64,000 nt of DNA from Diplonema japonicum (GCA_964019335.1 OZ025652.1:248001-312000); one strand, 5' to 3'; positions 28,546-38,636 are shown, counted from the first letter of the stretch. The notes: a model not told the origin generated them from the letters alone. A program made the numbers and translations.

Positions 28546-30558
28546 TCAAGCATCTTTAGGCCTTCTGTAATAGAGAGGGAAGTCAGCGATGCTAGAAATA
28601 GGGAACGTGATCCAGCCAGTGGTGGTACGGGGGGTTTGAGACCACCAGTACACCCACTCATCAGCATCAGGAAGGGGAGGGAGGTAGACCTTCCATGACG
28701 TCGCGTTGGACGATGTTATAGGAGAGATAAGCCAGTCCGGCCCGAACATGAACTGCCTTTCAACATCACCTGTCTGACAGACAGCGTCGTTGGGGAACTG
28801 CAGGAACATAGGGCGCATCATGGGAATCCCGGTGTGGACCGTCTCGTTGTTCAGCCTCATCACATAGTCACGTAGGTCCTCACGGAGCATCATGACTGCC
28901 GCAATGGCATCGTAGTGCGTCTTGTCCTTCGCAAGGTTCCACACTTCGTTGTCGCCGTTGGTCTTCCAGCATTGGTCTTCAGGCGGACCGCCTTCTCGGT
29001 GCCCGTGTGTTCTGAATATTGGACAAAAGGCTCCAAACTGGAACCACCTCACGATCAGCTGCTGGAAGTCGGGGTCCTCTGGGTTGCCGTTGACGTAGCC
29101 CCCAATGTCAGTGGTCCACAGCGCCACCCCGGACATCATCGCACCTTGTCCCACCGTCACCGCGTCTGTGAGCTCGTCCCATGTGGACTCGATGTCGCCC
29201 GACCACAGTGCTGCCCCGTTGGACCATGTTCCTGCCCACGCGTTTCTTGATAGAATGAAGAAATCTCCCGGTTTTCTCCCGGCCGCACCCTCCAGCACCT
29301 TTCTGAACCCGCTTGACCAGTACTTCACCCACGCGGGTAGCATCTCACTGTCCAGCCCTGCATGGAAATTCCACTGCCCACCCGAAATATATTTTGTTGC
29401 ATCCGGTTCTGCCTGGTCCATCCAGATGGCTTTGATCCCGTACTTCCCGTACCCGTCGAACCAATGCGCTGCAGTGGCGTCCATGGCAGCAGGGTTTGTG
29501 GGGTCCACTAGAGGATTCCCTGTGGGTGTGTTGTACTCCCAGAAGTTCTCTGGTTTCCCTGTCGCCGTTGAGTTTACAAGGTATCCGTTTGTGAGGTACT
29601 GTTGCCAGTTTGTAGACACGTTCATGCCCACGTAGGGCCACAGCGTCACCATCAGCTCGATGCCCATGCCGCGAAGGTCGTCGACCATCTGCTGCGGGTC
29701 GGGGAAGCATGCAGGGTTGAAGTGCCAGTCACCCATCTGCGGCCAGTGGAACCAGTCTATCACCATCATGGAAATGGGGAGGCCACGAGTGATGTATTCG
29801 CGTGCCACCTCAAGCACTTGAGTTTGGTTTCTATATCTGTCCTTCGATTGGATGAATCCCGACGCCCAGAACGGCAGAGGGATGGCATGCCCTACCGCAT
29901 CTACATACTTGTGAAGCAGCTCTCCGAAATACGGCGTACCTGCTGGGTTCCCTGCCGTGGTCACAACCCAAAAGTCGAGGTTCCGTGTCGAGTCTGCGAC
30001 CCATCTGATCTCTGTTTCTGTGATGTTGACCGTTCCAAGGGAAGGGCTGTTCCACACGAAACCATATCCCCGATCAGAGCAGTACCAAGGAATGGATACA
30101 TCACCGCCTTGAGAATCGCCATAGAAGAGAGAGTCGGCGAAGACCTTTCCGTAGGGGAACTGGTTGAGGCGGAAGTTCTTATGCTCGCCAAGCCCGTAGA
30201 CTCTGTGGGTGTACCCTTTGAAGGCGACTGAAACTTTCGTGTTTCCGGGCCGTGATCCGTTTGTCAGGGCTGAAAACTGCACTCCTGTCCCTTCTAAGAG
30301 GGTCGCCCCATCGGACTTCCGCACAACAGTGACCACACCATTGCTGTCCGCCGTCACTCTGATGTTTCCGTTCTCCAGCATGTTTGCCTCTCCTCCTGCT
30401 ACGTCATCGTCTAGCAACGCCCCGATCAAAGGTCCTGTGATGTGCCCCCCATTGGGTGCAACACGCACGCGTATCCCATCACGTCCCACAGCCTTCAGAT
30501 CCACCACAACAGCACCGCACGTGCACAGCGCGCTCAGCGCGATGAGTCCTTTCAACAT
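28546..30558 (-). CDS. Secreted GH31 alpha-glycosidase
   Basis: 670 aa, ATG at 30558 with a signal peptide (MLKGLIALSALCTCGAVVV). GH31 enzymes remove alpha-linked glucose or xylose from non-reducing ends with retention. The N-terminal beta-sandwich (residues 25-230) includes VYGLGEHKN. The TIM barrel has ISMMVIDWFHWPQMGDWHF, the nucleophile Asp381 in IKAIWMDQAEPD and the acid/base Asp455 in ALWSGDIESTWDEL, followed by GVALWTTDIGGY and FRTHGHREG. The C-terminal beta-domain follows (SWKVYLPPLPDADEWVYWW). The WMDQAEP form and short N-terminus are closer to alpha-xylosidase/bacterial-type GH31 than to animal lysosomal glucosidase. No ER retention signal is visible, so it is likely secreted or vacuolar. 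The substrate cannot be read from sequence. Confidence 0.93.
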   Translation of the reverse strand: MLKGLIALSALCTCGAVVVDLKAVGRDGIRVRVAPNGGHITGPLIGALLDDDVAGGEANMLENGNIRVTADSNGVVTVVRKSDGATLLEGTGVQFSALTNGSRPGNTKVSVAFKGYTHRVYGLGEHKNFRLNQFPYGKVFADSLFYGDSQGGDVSIPWYCSDRGYGFVWNSPSLGTVNITETEIRWVADSTRNLDFWVVTTAGNPAGTPYFGELLHKYVDAVGHAIPLPFWASGFIQSKDRYRNQTQVLEVAREYITRGLPISMMVIDWFHWPQMGDWHFNPACFPDPQQMVDDLRGMGIELMVTLWPYVGMNVSTNWQQYLTNGYLVNSTATGKPENFWEYNTPTGNPLVDPTNPAAMDATAAHWFDGYGKYGIKAIWMDQAEPDATKYISGGQWNFHAGLDSEMLPAWVKYWSSGFRKVLEGAAGRKPGDFFILSRNAWAGTWSNGAALWSGDIESTWDELTDAVTVGQGAMMSGVALWTTDIGGYVNGNPEDPDFQQLIVRWFQFGAFCPIFRTHGHREGGPPEDQCWKTNGDNEVWNLAKDKTHYDAIAAVMMLREDLRDYVMRLNNETVHTGIPMMRPMFLQFPNDAVCQTGDVERQFMFGPDWLISPITSSNATSWKVYLPPLPDADEWVYWWSQTPRTTTGWITFPISSIADFPLYYRRPKDA

Positions 30559-30702
30559 ATCCTCCCTCTGTAGGCAAGGTGTCAGAGAAAGGACAGGTGG
30601 TGGGAATGGAAAAAAAAAAAAATACAGATCGCCTATTCAGAGATTTCTCTAAATAAAATCAACACACTGCATTACTTTCGACGCAAGTTAAGAATACCGA
30701 AG

Positions 30703-30727
30703 CCCCCCAAGCAAGGGGGGTTTTTTT
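30703..30727 (+). terminator. C6/G6 hairpin followed by T7
   Basis: CCCCCC, loop AAGCAA, GGGGGG, then seven T on the plus strand. The form is that of an intrinsic or Pol III-type terminator. It sits between two minus-strand genes, where the T run would lead the hairpin as an A run, so its role is unclear. It may be chance in a homopolymer-rich spacer. Confidence 0.35.
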
Positions 30728-30798
30728 CTTCTCCGTTTTTTTAGAGCCCTTAAGCAGGAAGAAGACATCGAATACAAAAAAAGAAATCTAAACAACAT

Positions 30799-31908
30799 CT
30801 ATACAATGACGGATCTAGGGGGGCTAGAGTGGGAGATGGTGCCATGGAAGCTATGAGACATGGACTGGGCCGCAAGTGCCCCCTGCTCCCATGGGGGTGG
30901 TTGCAGGTGGTGAGGCAACGCAGGCATGGGGACGCGTGTTGGTTTGGGTGAAATAGACTTCCGCGCTGGATCGCCAGTAGGGACGGGCGGGGACAGTGAA
31001 GCCACCACAGAATGAACCTTCGGTGGTGTCATGGGGGCTGCAGACGTCATTAGATAACCTGGCGAAGGTATATACGCCGCTGCAGCAGAGAACAAGGGTG
31101 CATGTGCGGGAGCAAGCGCAGCCGCCGGCACAGGTGCAGGAACAGACACAGGCACAGGTGCAGGGACGTGCGTGAGGCTTGTTGCCATCGAGGACTTCAA
31201 CTGCAGCAGCTCAGACCGCAAGCTACGTGCCTCATTTGAAGCGACCTCACCTCGCTGCTCGGCGACGCTCATCTTTTCCTTCAAGGCTTGCAGCTCCAGA
31301 CGTAGCTCTGAGATTTCATCCCTCTGAGGCAGGATCGACTGTTGGACAGGTGCGACAGCAGGGGGAACAGGGGAACCTGGCGGAGGTCGTTGCGCACTGC
31401 TCCCTTCGAAGGTCAGTGTGATCGAGCTGTTGGCAGACAGAGCGCGGGCTGCCATCTCGCGTGACCACACGGGCTGGCCGTCGACTTGGGTGAGCCGCAT
31501 GCCAATGAACTTACCAACCCCGCAACGCTCGGCAGGGCTGCTGGCACGCACACCACGAAGGACCATCTCGGAGAGAAGACAACCGAGGTCCTGCTCGCCA
31601 GATAACTTGGTGACAGTGATGGTGGTCGTGGCGAGGGACTGCCGCAGGTTGCTCGGGAGGATGGCCTTGGGTTCTGCCTCCCCATCGAAGACTACCAGGA
31701 TCTGATCCTCACCAGACCTGCCGAGCTGCTGTCCGATTACCTTCCCGCTTTTCCCATTAAACCTCGGGTTCTGGCTCAGCCCCACCACCATCACAACATC
31801 CCCAACCTTGTACTGCACCACAGGGACACCATGTGTAGGTGCCGGTAGCACCACAGGTCTGCTTCCTCCACTGCTATTCCCCCAAATATCACTTCCCGGG
31901 TGGTCCAT
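30799..31908 (-). CDS. SH3-like and PDZ-like scaffold protein
   Basis: 369 aa from the ATG at 31908; a GTG one codon upstream is not used. Residues 33-95 look like a small beta-barrel (YKVGDVVMVVGLSQNPRF, GKSGKVIGQQL, QILVVFDG). Residues about 97-170 resemble a PDZ domain (LGCLLSEMVLRGVRASSPAE, GMRLTQVDGQPVWSREM, SITLTFEG). Residues 195-245 are a coiled coil. Residues 245-369 are Pro/Ala/Ser-rich (PAPVPVSVPAPVPAA). No enzyme motif or membrane helix is visible. An adaptor function is inference. The leftmost gene of the window has a similar SH3-like, proline-rich and coiled-coil composition. Confidence 0.8.
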   Translation of the reverse strand: MDHPGSDIWGNSSGGSRPVVLPAPTHGVPVVQYKVGDVVMVVGLSQNPRFNGKSGKVIGQQLGRSGEDQILVVFDGEAEPKAILPSNLRQSLATTTITVTKLSGEQDLGCLLSEMVLRGVRASSPAERCGVGKFIGMRLTQVDGQPVWSREMAARALSANSSITLTFEGSSAQRPPPGSPVPPAVAPVQQSILPQRDEISELRLELQALKEKMSVAEQRGEVASNEARSLRSELLQLKSSMATSLTHVPAPVPVSVPAPVPAAALAPAHAPLFSAAAAYIPSPGYLMTSAAPMTPPKVHSVVASLSPPVPTGDPARKSISPKPTRVPMPALPHHLQPPPWEQGALAAQSMSHSFHGTISHSSPPRSVIV

Positions 31909-32973
31909 CACACGCTCCTAAAGATGGATTATGGTTTGCGGATAAGAAAACTGTTTTTTTCTCTTTTTTTCTGAAAATACAATGAAAAAGAATGTTGGGA
32001 GAGGGAAGTGGGGGAAAAGAAGAATAACAGAAAAGAATAGAAAGAATGGAAAGGGAGGGGAGAACAATAAAAAAAAAAAAAAAAAAAAAAACATACAGGA
32101 GGGGTAAATTTAAAATAAAAAATATCTTGTCATCATTCTCATTTTTTCAAAATATTTTTTTCTTGTCATTCTTTTTTTTTTTGTGTGGGAGAGGGGAGTG
32201 TCTTTGTTTCATTTACATAACGTGGGTGAGAAAGAAAGGAAAAAAAAAATCAGTATAAGGATAGGGGAGATGTGGTAACGAAGTGGGGGGGGGGGGGGGG
32301 TAAAGCTGACGAAACAGCATTTCAAACAAGGATGTCCTGAACCTACATTCTTGCGAGCCATGAAGGAAAAAGAAGCTTTTCTAAGAACTTATTGTTCAGT
32401 GTTCAGCGTGCACTGCAACAGGGGACTGAGGGGGTGGGTCCGATCGAACAGAGAGCATTGCTGCGCTCCCTAACTTCCATAATTTATATTTTTTTTTAAA
32501 AAATAAAACTTTATAAAAATAAATAAAAAGAGAGAAGAAAGCTAAAGATTAAACATTACAAAACAAGAGTGGCTTTTTTTTTTTATTATTCCTTTTTTTA
32601 TTTTCTTTCTTTCCCTCCCTCTCTCCCTTTTTCTTTTTTTTCTTCGCTTCTTCTTTTGACCGTGTTTGCACGCGATTCTTTTCTTTTTTTTTTTAAATAC
32701 GTATTCTCTACCTTTTCTCCTTCTTTTTTTTCTCATTTTTTTTCCCCCTTCAAAACTTTAATTGGCCACCTAAAAAAAAAAAAAAAAAAAAAAAAAAGCC
32801 ACCCACCTTAACCTTCTTTTCTTTTTTTTCAGGGAAAAAAAAAATATAAAAAAAAATAAAATAAAAATCTATTGATAAAGAAAAGAGAGAAAGTAAAACA
32901 AAAAAAAAGGGGAGGGGGGAAGGAGAAAGAAACACCGCTTTACCCACGGTAAGTTCTTTCCACCACTTCACCT
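31909..32973. other. Spacer with one complex island
   Basis: A/T tracts and 16 G at 32285-32300. Positions 32300-32490 have mixed composition with no long ORF and could hold a noncoding RNA; I matched it to no known class. ORFs to the right (32542-32977) are Lys or Phe homopolymer strings. Confidence 0.5.
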
Positions 32974-34290
32974 TCATCCCTGAACCTCTAAAGGGTAAAA
33001 ACCTACATTGACAGGCACCTCATGAAGGGTAGGGGGAGCAGATGCCATAGGGCTCTGTGACTGCTTGACGCTGCGACGCTGAAGCCGAAGCTTAAGAAGC
33101 GTTAAGGGTGAGGATTCTTCAGGAGAAAGAGGTGTTGATGGCAACGGGGGTGTGAGGGACCTTATCGTGTCTAGAAGCCTCTTCCCGGCAGCCCGTGCAG
33201 GCTGGTACCGGCTAGACACTGCAGCATGCCCTGCCTCAGATACAAAATCGAAAGTAATTTTACTCGTTTCCACATATTCGCAAAGCGCCTCAGCGCACTT
33301 AGTTTGAATAGCGAGCTGAGGTGATTTCTTAACCCACCCGGACACCACAGACACAGCCTCCACACATGACGCCACGCAGACCATCAGAGCACTGTACACC
33401 TCACTGCAAAGCCCTTTATTAGAAACATTCAATCTTTGTACCAACCCGCTCACTATGTTGCCTGCGATGGACGGCCACACTGGTGATACAGATAGTCTTT
33501 TAACTGCCGCACATGCTGCTTTTAAAACCTGCGAGCGGCTGTCTTTCAACTGTGCCAGAACAGCATCGGCCATCAAGGTTTCTCGTGATTCTAAATCGTC
33601 GCTTTGTATACTGTTTAAAACCTCAAGCCTCGCTCCGAAAGGTGTTCGCAAGGTGGACAGCAGTGTGAGATCGCCTAGCTCGACATCTTGTTCCATTTCC
33701 GTGCAACTGTTCATCATGTTGTCCAAGGTTTCTATGTTCAAGGTGTTCGTGGCTAACGCGGTCCAAACATGTGATAAGGAGGTGCTCGTTGCGATTGAGA
33801 TATTTTTTAAAACGGAGAAGAACTGCACTGCGAGCTCTGCCCATTTTCGCGCCATTTCAATGTCGCAGGCGTCCTCCACTTTGATACGCACAAGGGCGCG
33901 GAGGGTTTCGAGGGAGGATAGAAGTTGCGGGAGGTTTTCCTTGACCTGTTTCAGAACCCATTTCGAGTCCTTTACGATGTCGCAGTCCATCCTCAACACT
34001 CTGTTCGACCGATCGAGAACTTTGTTCTGGTGCATAGGCACCATGCCGTTGCCTGCTTGCTTGTCAAAGTCTGTGGCGGTGCCTACCTTTGTGAGCAGTG
34101 CCTGCACGATGTCCTCGACGCCGATGTCGAGCTCCCTTGCAGCGTTGTGGACATCTTGCATGAATAAGTGTATATTCCCGACGGCACCCGCAACAGCTTC
34201 CACATCCGCTGCGTCCTCCACTTTGGTGCGGAGCGACGCCTCAATCTCGCACTGGGCTTGCATCAGTTTTTCTATGCTTTGACCTTCCAT
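32974..34290 (-). CDS. HEAT/TOG-type helical repeat protein, CLASP-like
   Basis: 438 aa. An open stretch upstream encodes only poly-Lys from an A tract, so I start at the ATG at 34290 (MEGQSIEKLMQ). The protein is helical throughout. Residues 1-200 form paired helices with two similar KVEDA(A/C)D(V/I)E segments, suggesting an internal duplication. Residues 240-345 resemble the CLASP N-terminal TOG domain (LKDSRSQVLKAACAAVKRLS, then IVSGLVQRLNVSNKGL). The C-terminus (375-438) is Ser/Pro-rich and basic. CLASP proteins bind tubulin and stabilise microtubules; here only one TOG-like block is visible, so microtubule binding is a moderate inference. Confidence 0.75.
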   Translation of the reverse strand: MEGQSIEKLMQAQCEIEASLRTKVEDAADVEAVAGAVGNIHLFMQDVHNAARELDIGVEDIVQALLTKVGTATDFDKQAGNGMVPMHQNKVLDRSNRVLRMDCDIVKDSKWVLKQVKENLPQLLSSLETLRALVRIKVEDACDIEMARKWAELAVQFFSVLKNISIATSTSLSHVWTALATNTLNIETLDNMMNSCTEMEQDVELGDLTLLSTLRTPFGARLEVLNSIQSDDLESRETLMADAVLAQLKDSRSQVLKAACAAVKRLSVSPVWPSIAGNIVSGLVQRLNVSNKGLCSEVYSALMVCVASCVEAVSVVSGWVKKSPQLAIQTKCAEALCEYVETSKITFDFVSEAGHAAVSSRYQPARAAGKRLLDTIRSLTPPLPSTPLSPEESSPLTLLKLRLQRRSVKQSQSPMASAPPTLHEVPVNVGFYPLEVQG

Positions 34291-35150
34291 TTTTCTTTCT
34301 TTTTTTTTTTTCTTTTTTTTTTTCACCACTTTTTTTTTTCCCCCCGATCATGGAAGAGAATGAAACTGCATACAAAAAAAAAAAAAAACTCATTCGGGAT
34401 CCTCCCTCTTTTTTTTTTCTATTGTCGGGAAAAAAAAAAGAGGTAAGGGAGAAAAAAAGAAAGAAAGAAACAAAATCGACGTTGCAACGGCGTGCCTTAC
34501 AGACGGGGTGCAAAGCCGGGGGGAGGGGGGGGGGGGGGGGGGGGGGGGGCAAAACGGAAGAAGGAATAGTTTGAACATAGCCTCCACGTAAAAGGGGGAA
34601 ATAAAGAAGGGAAATACATTTAAAATTTGTGGGTTCCTGGATGGGGACACCGACGGTTGCACAACACACCCAACAAAGAAAGACCGTCTTTGTTTTTTTT
34701 TTGTTTCCTCTTTTTTATTTTTTGCTGTTTTCTTCATCACAACCGATAAATAAATACACTTTGAGGAAATGAATGAAAACCTTTAATCCTTGTTTCCCCA
34801 CCTACCCTTTCGTCTGTTTCCCCCCCCCCCCCCCCCCCCCTCCCCCCCGCTTATTTTTTCTTGTCATGCATATCTAATGTGACAGAGTAAAAAGAAAAAT
34901 TATTCCATTCGCTTTTTTTTTTCTTTTTTTTTTTCTTTTTCTAAACACGCACAAAAAGAAGAGAAATAAAAAGGAGTCGGTTGATTATTTGTGCACAGCC
35001 GGGGTTAACCCGGTTCTCTTTTCTTGTTCATGCACAATTTTCCCTCCTTGCTGGTGTCATCCACGTTCCTTTCGTTCGCCCCTTTGGTTTATGTTTCGCA
35101 CAAACTAAAGAGGGATGAAGAATGATGAGATTTATTGTATCTTTTTCTTT
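34291..35150. other. Low-complexity spacer with long G and C runs
   Basis: 25 consecutive G at 34525-34549 and 21 C at 34820-34840, plus poly-A and poly-T. A near palindrome around TTAA sits at 34999-35013 (CCGGGGTTAACCCGG). I see no gene. Confidence 0.6.
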
Positions 35151-36893
35151 TTACAATCGTGCCGGAGCAGCAGGCGGCGCCCAACTGAAGGGAGTCGAAG
35201 GACGAGGGAGGTGGAGTCCTGGTATGAGCCTCTTGTTGACGTACTCCTTCGCCTTGTCGGCTTCCTTCCAAGCATTGGGACCGTTCAGCCTCCAGTGCAA
35301 ACCCACAACCGGACCAAAATGCAGATTGAAGTTGTAAAGGTCTTCAGGGTCCGTGGGAGGTTTAGGAGGAAGCAGCACGGACTGCTTCTTCCACTTAGGG
35401 TCCATCTTGATATCAGGAAGGCACCCCAACTCCTCCGCAAAGCTGTCCATGTACGCGACGTACCTTATGAACCTTGGGAAGTAGGGGTCCACAGACTGGA
35501 TCATTGCATTCCTCTCGGCAATGTATTTGTAGATGTCCTCCTTTGTCGGTTGGTTAGCCTTCCCGAGCAACACGGATGCTTGCCATCTCGCTTGCATCTC
35601 GCCCACCAGTGCTTCGTTGGCGTTTGTTGTCGCAAGGCCGCACAGACTGAGCGTCCTGTACCTCGGGTGCATGCACATCTTGTACAGGTTCACGTAGTAC
35701 TTCCCCGAGGGTGTGTGGTTCGACACATCACGCATGACCCCCTTGTCCATGAAGGACAGGGTCCCCTCCAGGTCGTACCCTGTGCAGAAGACCAGTACGT
35801 CGCAAGGGATCTCCCTCCCGTCCTGCAGCACCACAGTGTCCTTCGTCAGATGTTTCACACCTGTCCCAAGCTTGATCTTCCCGGACTCCAAGTGGCGGAG
35901 GCATGTCTTCTGGTCCTTGATCATTCCTGTCCCCACCTTCGAGGAGTCGGTGTTCGGGGGCGGCATCCCAGCCTTCAGGAATGCCTGGTGGATTGGCGAT
36001 TTGTGTAAGAAAGACGGTTCGATGCTTGCTGTGGAGTCGGTCCCTCTTGTCAGGAGCCACAAGTCGAAGGGGTTCCCTTTGAGGTCCTCCACGCACAGGA
36101 TGGCAGCCCCGTGTCGTGCTGAGATGAAGACGTTCTTGGCGCAGGCACCGCAATCAAAAGCGATGTCGAGGGCGGAGTTCCCGATGCCCACCACCACCAC
36201 GTTTTTACCAGCGGCGACATCGTTGTTCTTGTAGACATTGCTGTGCAGCACGGTGCCTTGGAAGACGTCGCGGCCCTTGACCTCGGGGACGAAGGGCCCA
36301 CCACCGTACTGCCCTGCGGTCGTGAAGACGGCGTCGAACTCTTCTGTGTAGGCGGGCTCCGAGAAGCGTGCTTGGATGACGCCATAGACATCATGGTCCT
36401 TAGGGGTGGCTTGCAGGGTGACCTTCCACTTGGTGTCGCGGTCTGTGGTGTCAACAGGGGACACGTCGACCACCTTGGTGCCGAACCTGATGTGCTGGTT
36501 GAGATTATAGCGTGCAGCGTACTCAGTGATGTAGGTGATGATCTCGGTGTAGTGCGGGAAAGGTGACGAGGGCTTGAAGGGGAACGGGTAGTCTGGCGCT
36601 GCTGTTGTCACTTCGCTAGAGTTAGTCCTCAGCACATCGTACGCGACACCCCCATACCCCTGCTTCCGCCACACACCGCCAAGACCTACATGTGACTGTT
36701 CAAACAGCACGGGCTTCAACCCTAGCTCTGCAAGCGTCTTCACAACGTACACCCCAGCACACCCCCCACCGACCACTGCCACCCTTGACCCTGGTTTCAA
36801 AACCTGCTCCCTCTTTCCGTGTGGTTTCTCTCCGACATCTGTCCCTTGCGTGTCGTAGCCCTTCACACCCCGGCTGTGCTTCTTCGGCGGCAT
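35151..36893 (-). CDS. Flavin-containing monooxygenase
   Basis: 580 aa, ATG at 36893. The enzyme uses FAD, NADPH and oxygen to oxygenate soft nucleophiles (N or S) or ketones. The FAD-binding Rossmann motif is GGGCAG (42-47) after a beta strand (SRVAVV). An FMO-identifying motif FxGxxxHxxxY is present as FQGTVLHSNVYKN. The NADPH-binding Rossmann motif is VVVVGIGNSALDIA. The conserved CTGY is in VLVFCTGYDL. The N-terminal 36 residues are basic and polar, not a signal peptide. The C-terminal part (residues 430-580) contains YPRFIRYVAYMDSFAEELG, as in class B FMOs. There is no C-terminal membrane anchor, so the protein is probably soluble. The substrate is unknown. Confidence 0.92.
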   Translation of the reverse strand: MPPKKHSRGVKGYDTQGTDVGEKPHGKREQVLKPGSRVAVVGGGCAGVYVVKTLAELGLKPVLFEQSHVGLGGVWRKQGYGGVAYDVLRTNSSEVTTAAPDYPFPFKPSSPFPHYTEIITYITEYAARYNLNQHIRFGTKVVDVSPVDTTDRDTKWKVTLQATPKDHDVYGVIQARFSEPAYTEEFDAVFTTAGQYGGGPFVPEVKGRDVFQGTVLHSNVYKNNDVAAGKNVVVVGIGNSALDIAFDCGACAKNVFISARHGAAILCVEDLKGNPFDLWLLTRGTDSTASIEPSFLHKSPIHQAFLKAGMPPPNTDSSKVGTGMIKDQKTCLRHLESGKIKLGTGVKHLTKDTVVLQDGREIPCDVLVFCTGYDLEGTLSFMDKGVMRDVSNHTPSGKYYVNLYKMCMHPRYRTLSLCGLATTNANEALVGEMQARWQASVLLGKANQPTKEDIYKYIAERNAMIQSVDPYFPRFIRYVAYMDSFAEELGCLPDIKMDPKWKKQSVLLPPKPPTDPEDLYNFNLHFGPVVGLHWRLNGPNAWKEADKAKEYVNKRLIPGLHLPRPSTPFSWAPPAAPARL

Positions 36894-37002
36894 TTCTCTC
36901 TTTTTCCTTTCAGTTTAGTTAAAAAGGGCGACGACACAGACACAATATTTTCTTTTTTTTTAAAAAAAAAACTCAAACTATGGCACACCATAAGAACTAA
37001 CC

Positions 37003-37668
37003 TTATACCTCATACCCAGTCTGACGAAGGACGTTGTACCCCAAGGCACGGGAGGGGAATGGAACCCAGTTGTTTTCGTGGAGAGACATAATCTCTTGTA
37101 TATAATGAATAGCGGGGGATGTGTAGTGGGGCTGCAGCTGATCAAGGCGGCGGATGTAATAATGCGCACGGGTGGGGTCAAGGAGATCAGCGGTGAGGGA
37201 GAGAAGGGAGCATGCTAGCTGTATGGAGAGTGGGGTTGGGGTGGACGATTTGTCAACAGATGTTCCGAAAAGCAGTGTGATGAGGCAAGTGTGAATAATC
37301 TTCGACGACATCACATTGTTGCGGAGGAGGGCTGCCATGTACTTCACAAGACCATCGCTCACGGTGACATCTTGCTGCTGGTACATGTTGAAGTTGATCT
37401 CGCATTTGTTGTGCAGAACTCTTCTAACCAGTCTTGGGTCCTTCACCCCTTGTAGCACACCGCCGGTCACCTTGCCCCACAGCTCCTTGTCGCTGTGTAC
37501 CGCTCTGCTCAACAGAACGTCAATTACTTCTTGTACTTCTTCTTCTTTCATTTCATCAATCATTTCTACCAGAACAGCCACTTCAGTGTCTAGCCGTGCA
37601 TAAGTTACTCTATTCATTGCTAGCCTTGCCTTGCGCAGTGGGTGGTATGGGATAGTGGAGGTGTTCAT
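37003..37668 (-). CDS. Small MIF4G-domain (eIF4G-like) protein
   Basis: 221 aa, ATG at 37668. Nearly the whole protein is a MIF4G-type helical domain: RLDTEVAVLVEMIDEM, a central RRVLHNKCEINFNMY, ALLRNNVMSSKIIHTCLITLL (matching the eIF4G helix 'KLKMLTEAIMHDCVVKLL'), LACSLLSLTADLLDP, and the closing IHYIQEIMSLHENNWVP, close to the eIF4G 'FMLQDVLDLR..NWVPRR'. MIF4G domains bind eIF4A-type helicases. Full eIF4G proteins are several times longer; this one lacks the eIF4E- and PABP-binding regions. It could be a minimal eIF4G, a regulator, or a CTIF-like protein. Confidence 0.8.
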   Translation of the reverse strand: MNTSTIPYHPLRKARLAMNRVTYARLDTEVAVLVEMIDEMKEEEVQEVIDVLLSRAVHSDKELWGKVTGGVLQGVKDPRLVRRVLHNKCEINFNMYQQQDVTVSDGLVKYMAALLRNNVMSSKIIHTCLITLLFGTSVDKSSTPTPLSIQLACSLLSLTADLLDPTRAHYYIRRLDQLQPHYTSPAIHYIQEIMSLHENNWVPFPSRALGYNVLRQTGYEV

Positions 37669-38636
37669 TTTATTTGTTGTAACTTTCCCCGCTGACTGCG
37701 GTGAATTCTACTAGAAGTTAAAAAAAAACTTTTTTTTGAAAAAAAAATAAATACCCCCCCCCCTTTTTTTTCAATCGCAGTCATTCAAAAGAAAAAAAAA
37801 ACCAAAAAAAAAAAACATATTCTCCCCTTTTTTTTAACTGTTAAAGGATAAGAGAAACTGTATTTTTTCTTTTTTTTTCTTTTCCCTCCTTGTGGAGAAA
37901 AAAAAATCTTTCTTCCCCTCTCGTTGAAGAAGTCGATTAAGAGGAAGATGTAGAAAAAATGTCATAAAGAATGACACAAGAAGAAGAAAAAAAAAAAGAA
38001 GAAAAGAATATAAGGAGGACTTTTTCGCAGGAGGTATAAAACCATAAATAGTTCATAAGTTCATCTGTATGTTTTTTTTTTTTTAAAGGAAGGAAAAAAA
38101 AAATGTTCGGGGAAACGAGTTTAACTTTACTACTAAAAAAAAGGGGGGGGGGGGGAAAGGGGGAGGGGAGAACGGAGATAATCAGATACAAAAAACAAAG
38201 TATAAAAAAAAGTTTTTCATATTAATTCAACAGTGACGAAGAGAGGAAAAAAAAAAAGAGAAAAAAAAAAAACCCCAAAGGAGAGAAAGAATAAGTTGAA
38301 ATTCTCGCAACGAGTGTTTCCCAGTCAGATTTTCCTCTTTTTCTTTTGGCTTTTTGTGCCCCGAGAAACTTTTTCTTTGAGTAATTTTGTTACTTTCTCT
38401 CACAAAAAAAGGGGGGGAAATAAAAAATAAATAAACTACGGAACCTCCAGGGGCAAAAAACACAGAAAGGGGTGTGGGAGAGGGAGGAGAGAGAAAGAGA
38501 GGTGCGGGAATAAAAAGAAAATAAAAAAAAAAAAAAGAAACCTCAAGAGCCCACAGATCTGTTTATTGCTAATAGATTTTAATGGACCACATCTTTTTTT
38601 TTTTTTTTTTTTTTCCTTTTTTTCTCTTCTTTTTTT
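37669..38636. other. Low-complexity spacer
   Basis: A/T tracts throughout and a short G run near 38143-38154. No gene or structured element seen. Confidence 0.6.

Noticed and set aside
32940-33010. A possible GTAGGT...TTCAG intron at the end of the CLASP-like gene
   Set aside because: The downstream frame soon becomes Phe/Ser homopolymer sequence; the unspliced stop is simpler.
34999-35013. Near-palindrome around TTAA that could be an empty or solo transposon end
   Set aside because: It lacks the CCCTTATC terminal sequence of the piggyBac element; likely chance.
36960-37010. A possible 31-nt intron at the 3' end of the MIF4G gene (GTATAAGG...GCCATAG)
   Set aside because: Splicing would add only a few Phe/Glu residues from a poly-T tract before a stop; no gain in domain content.
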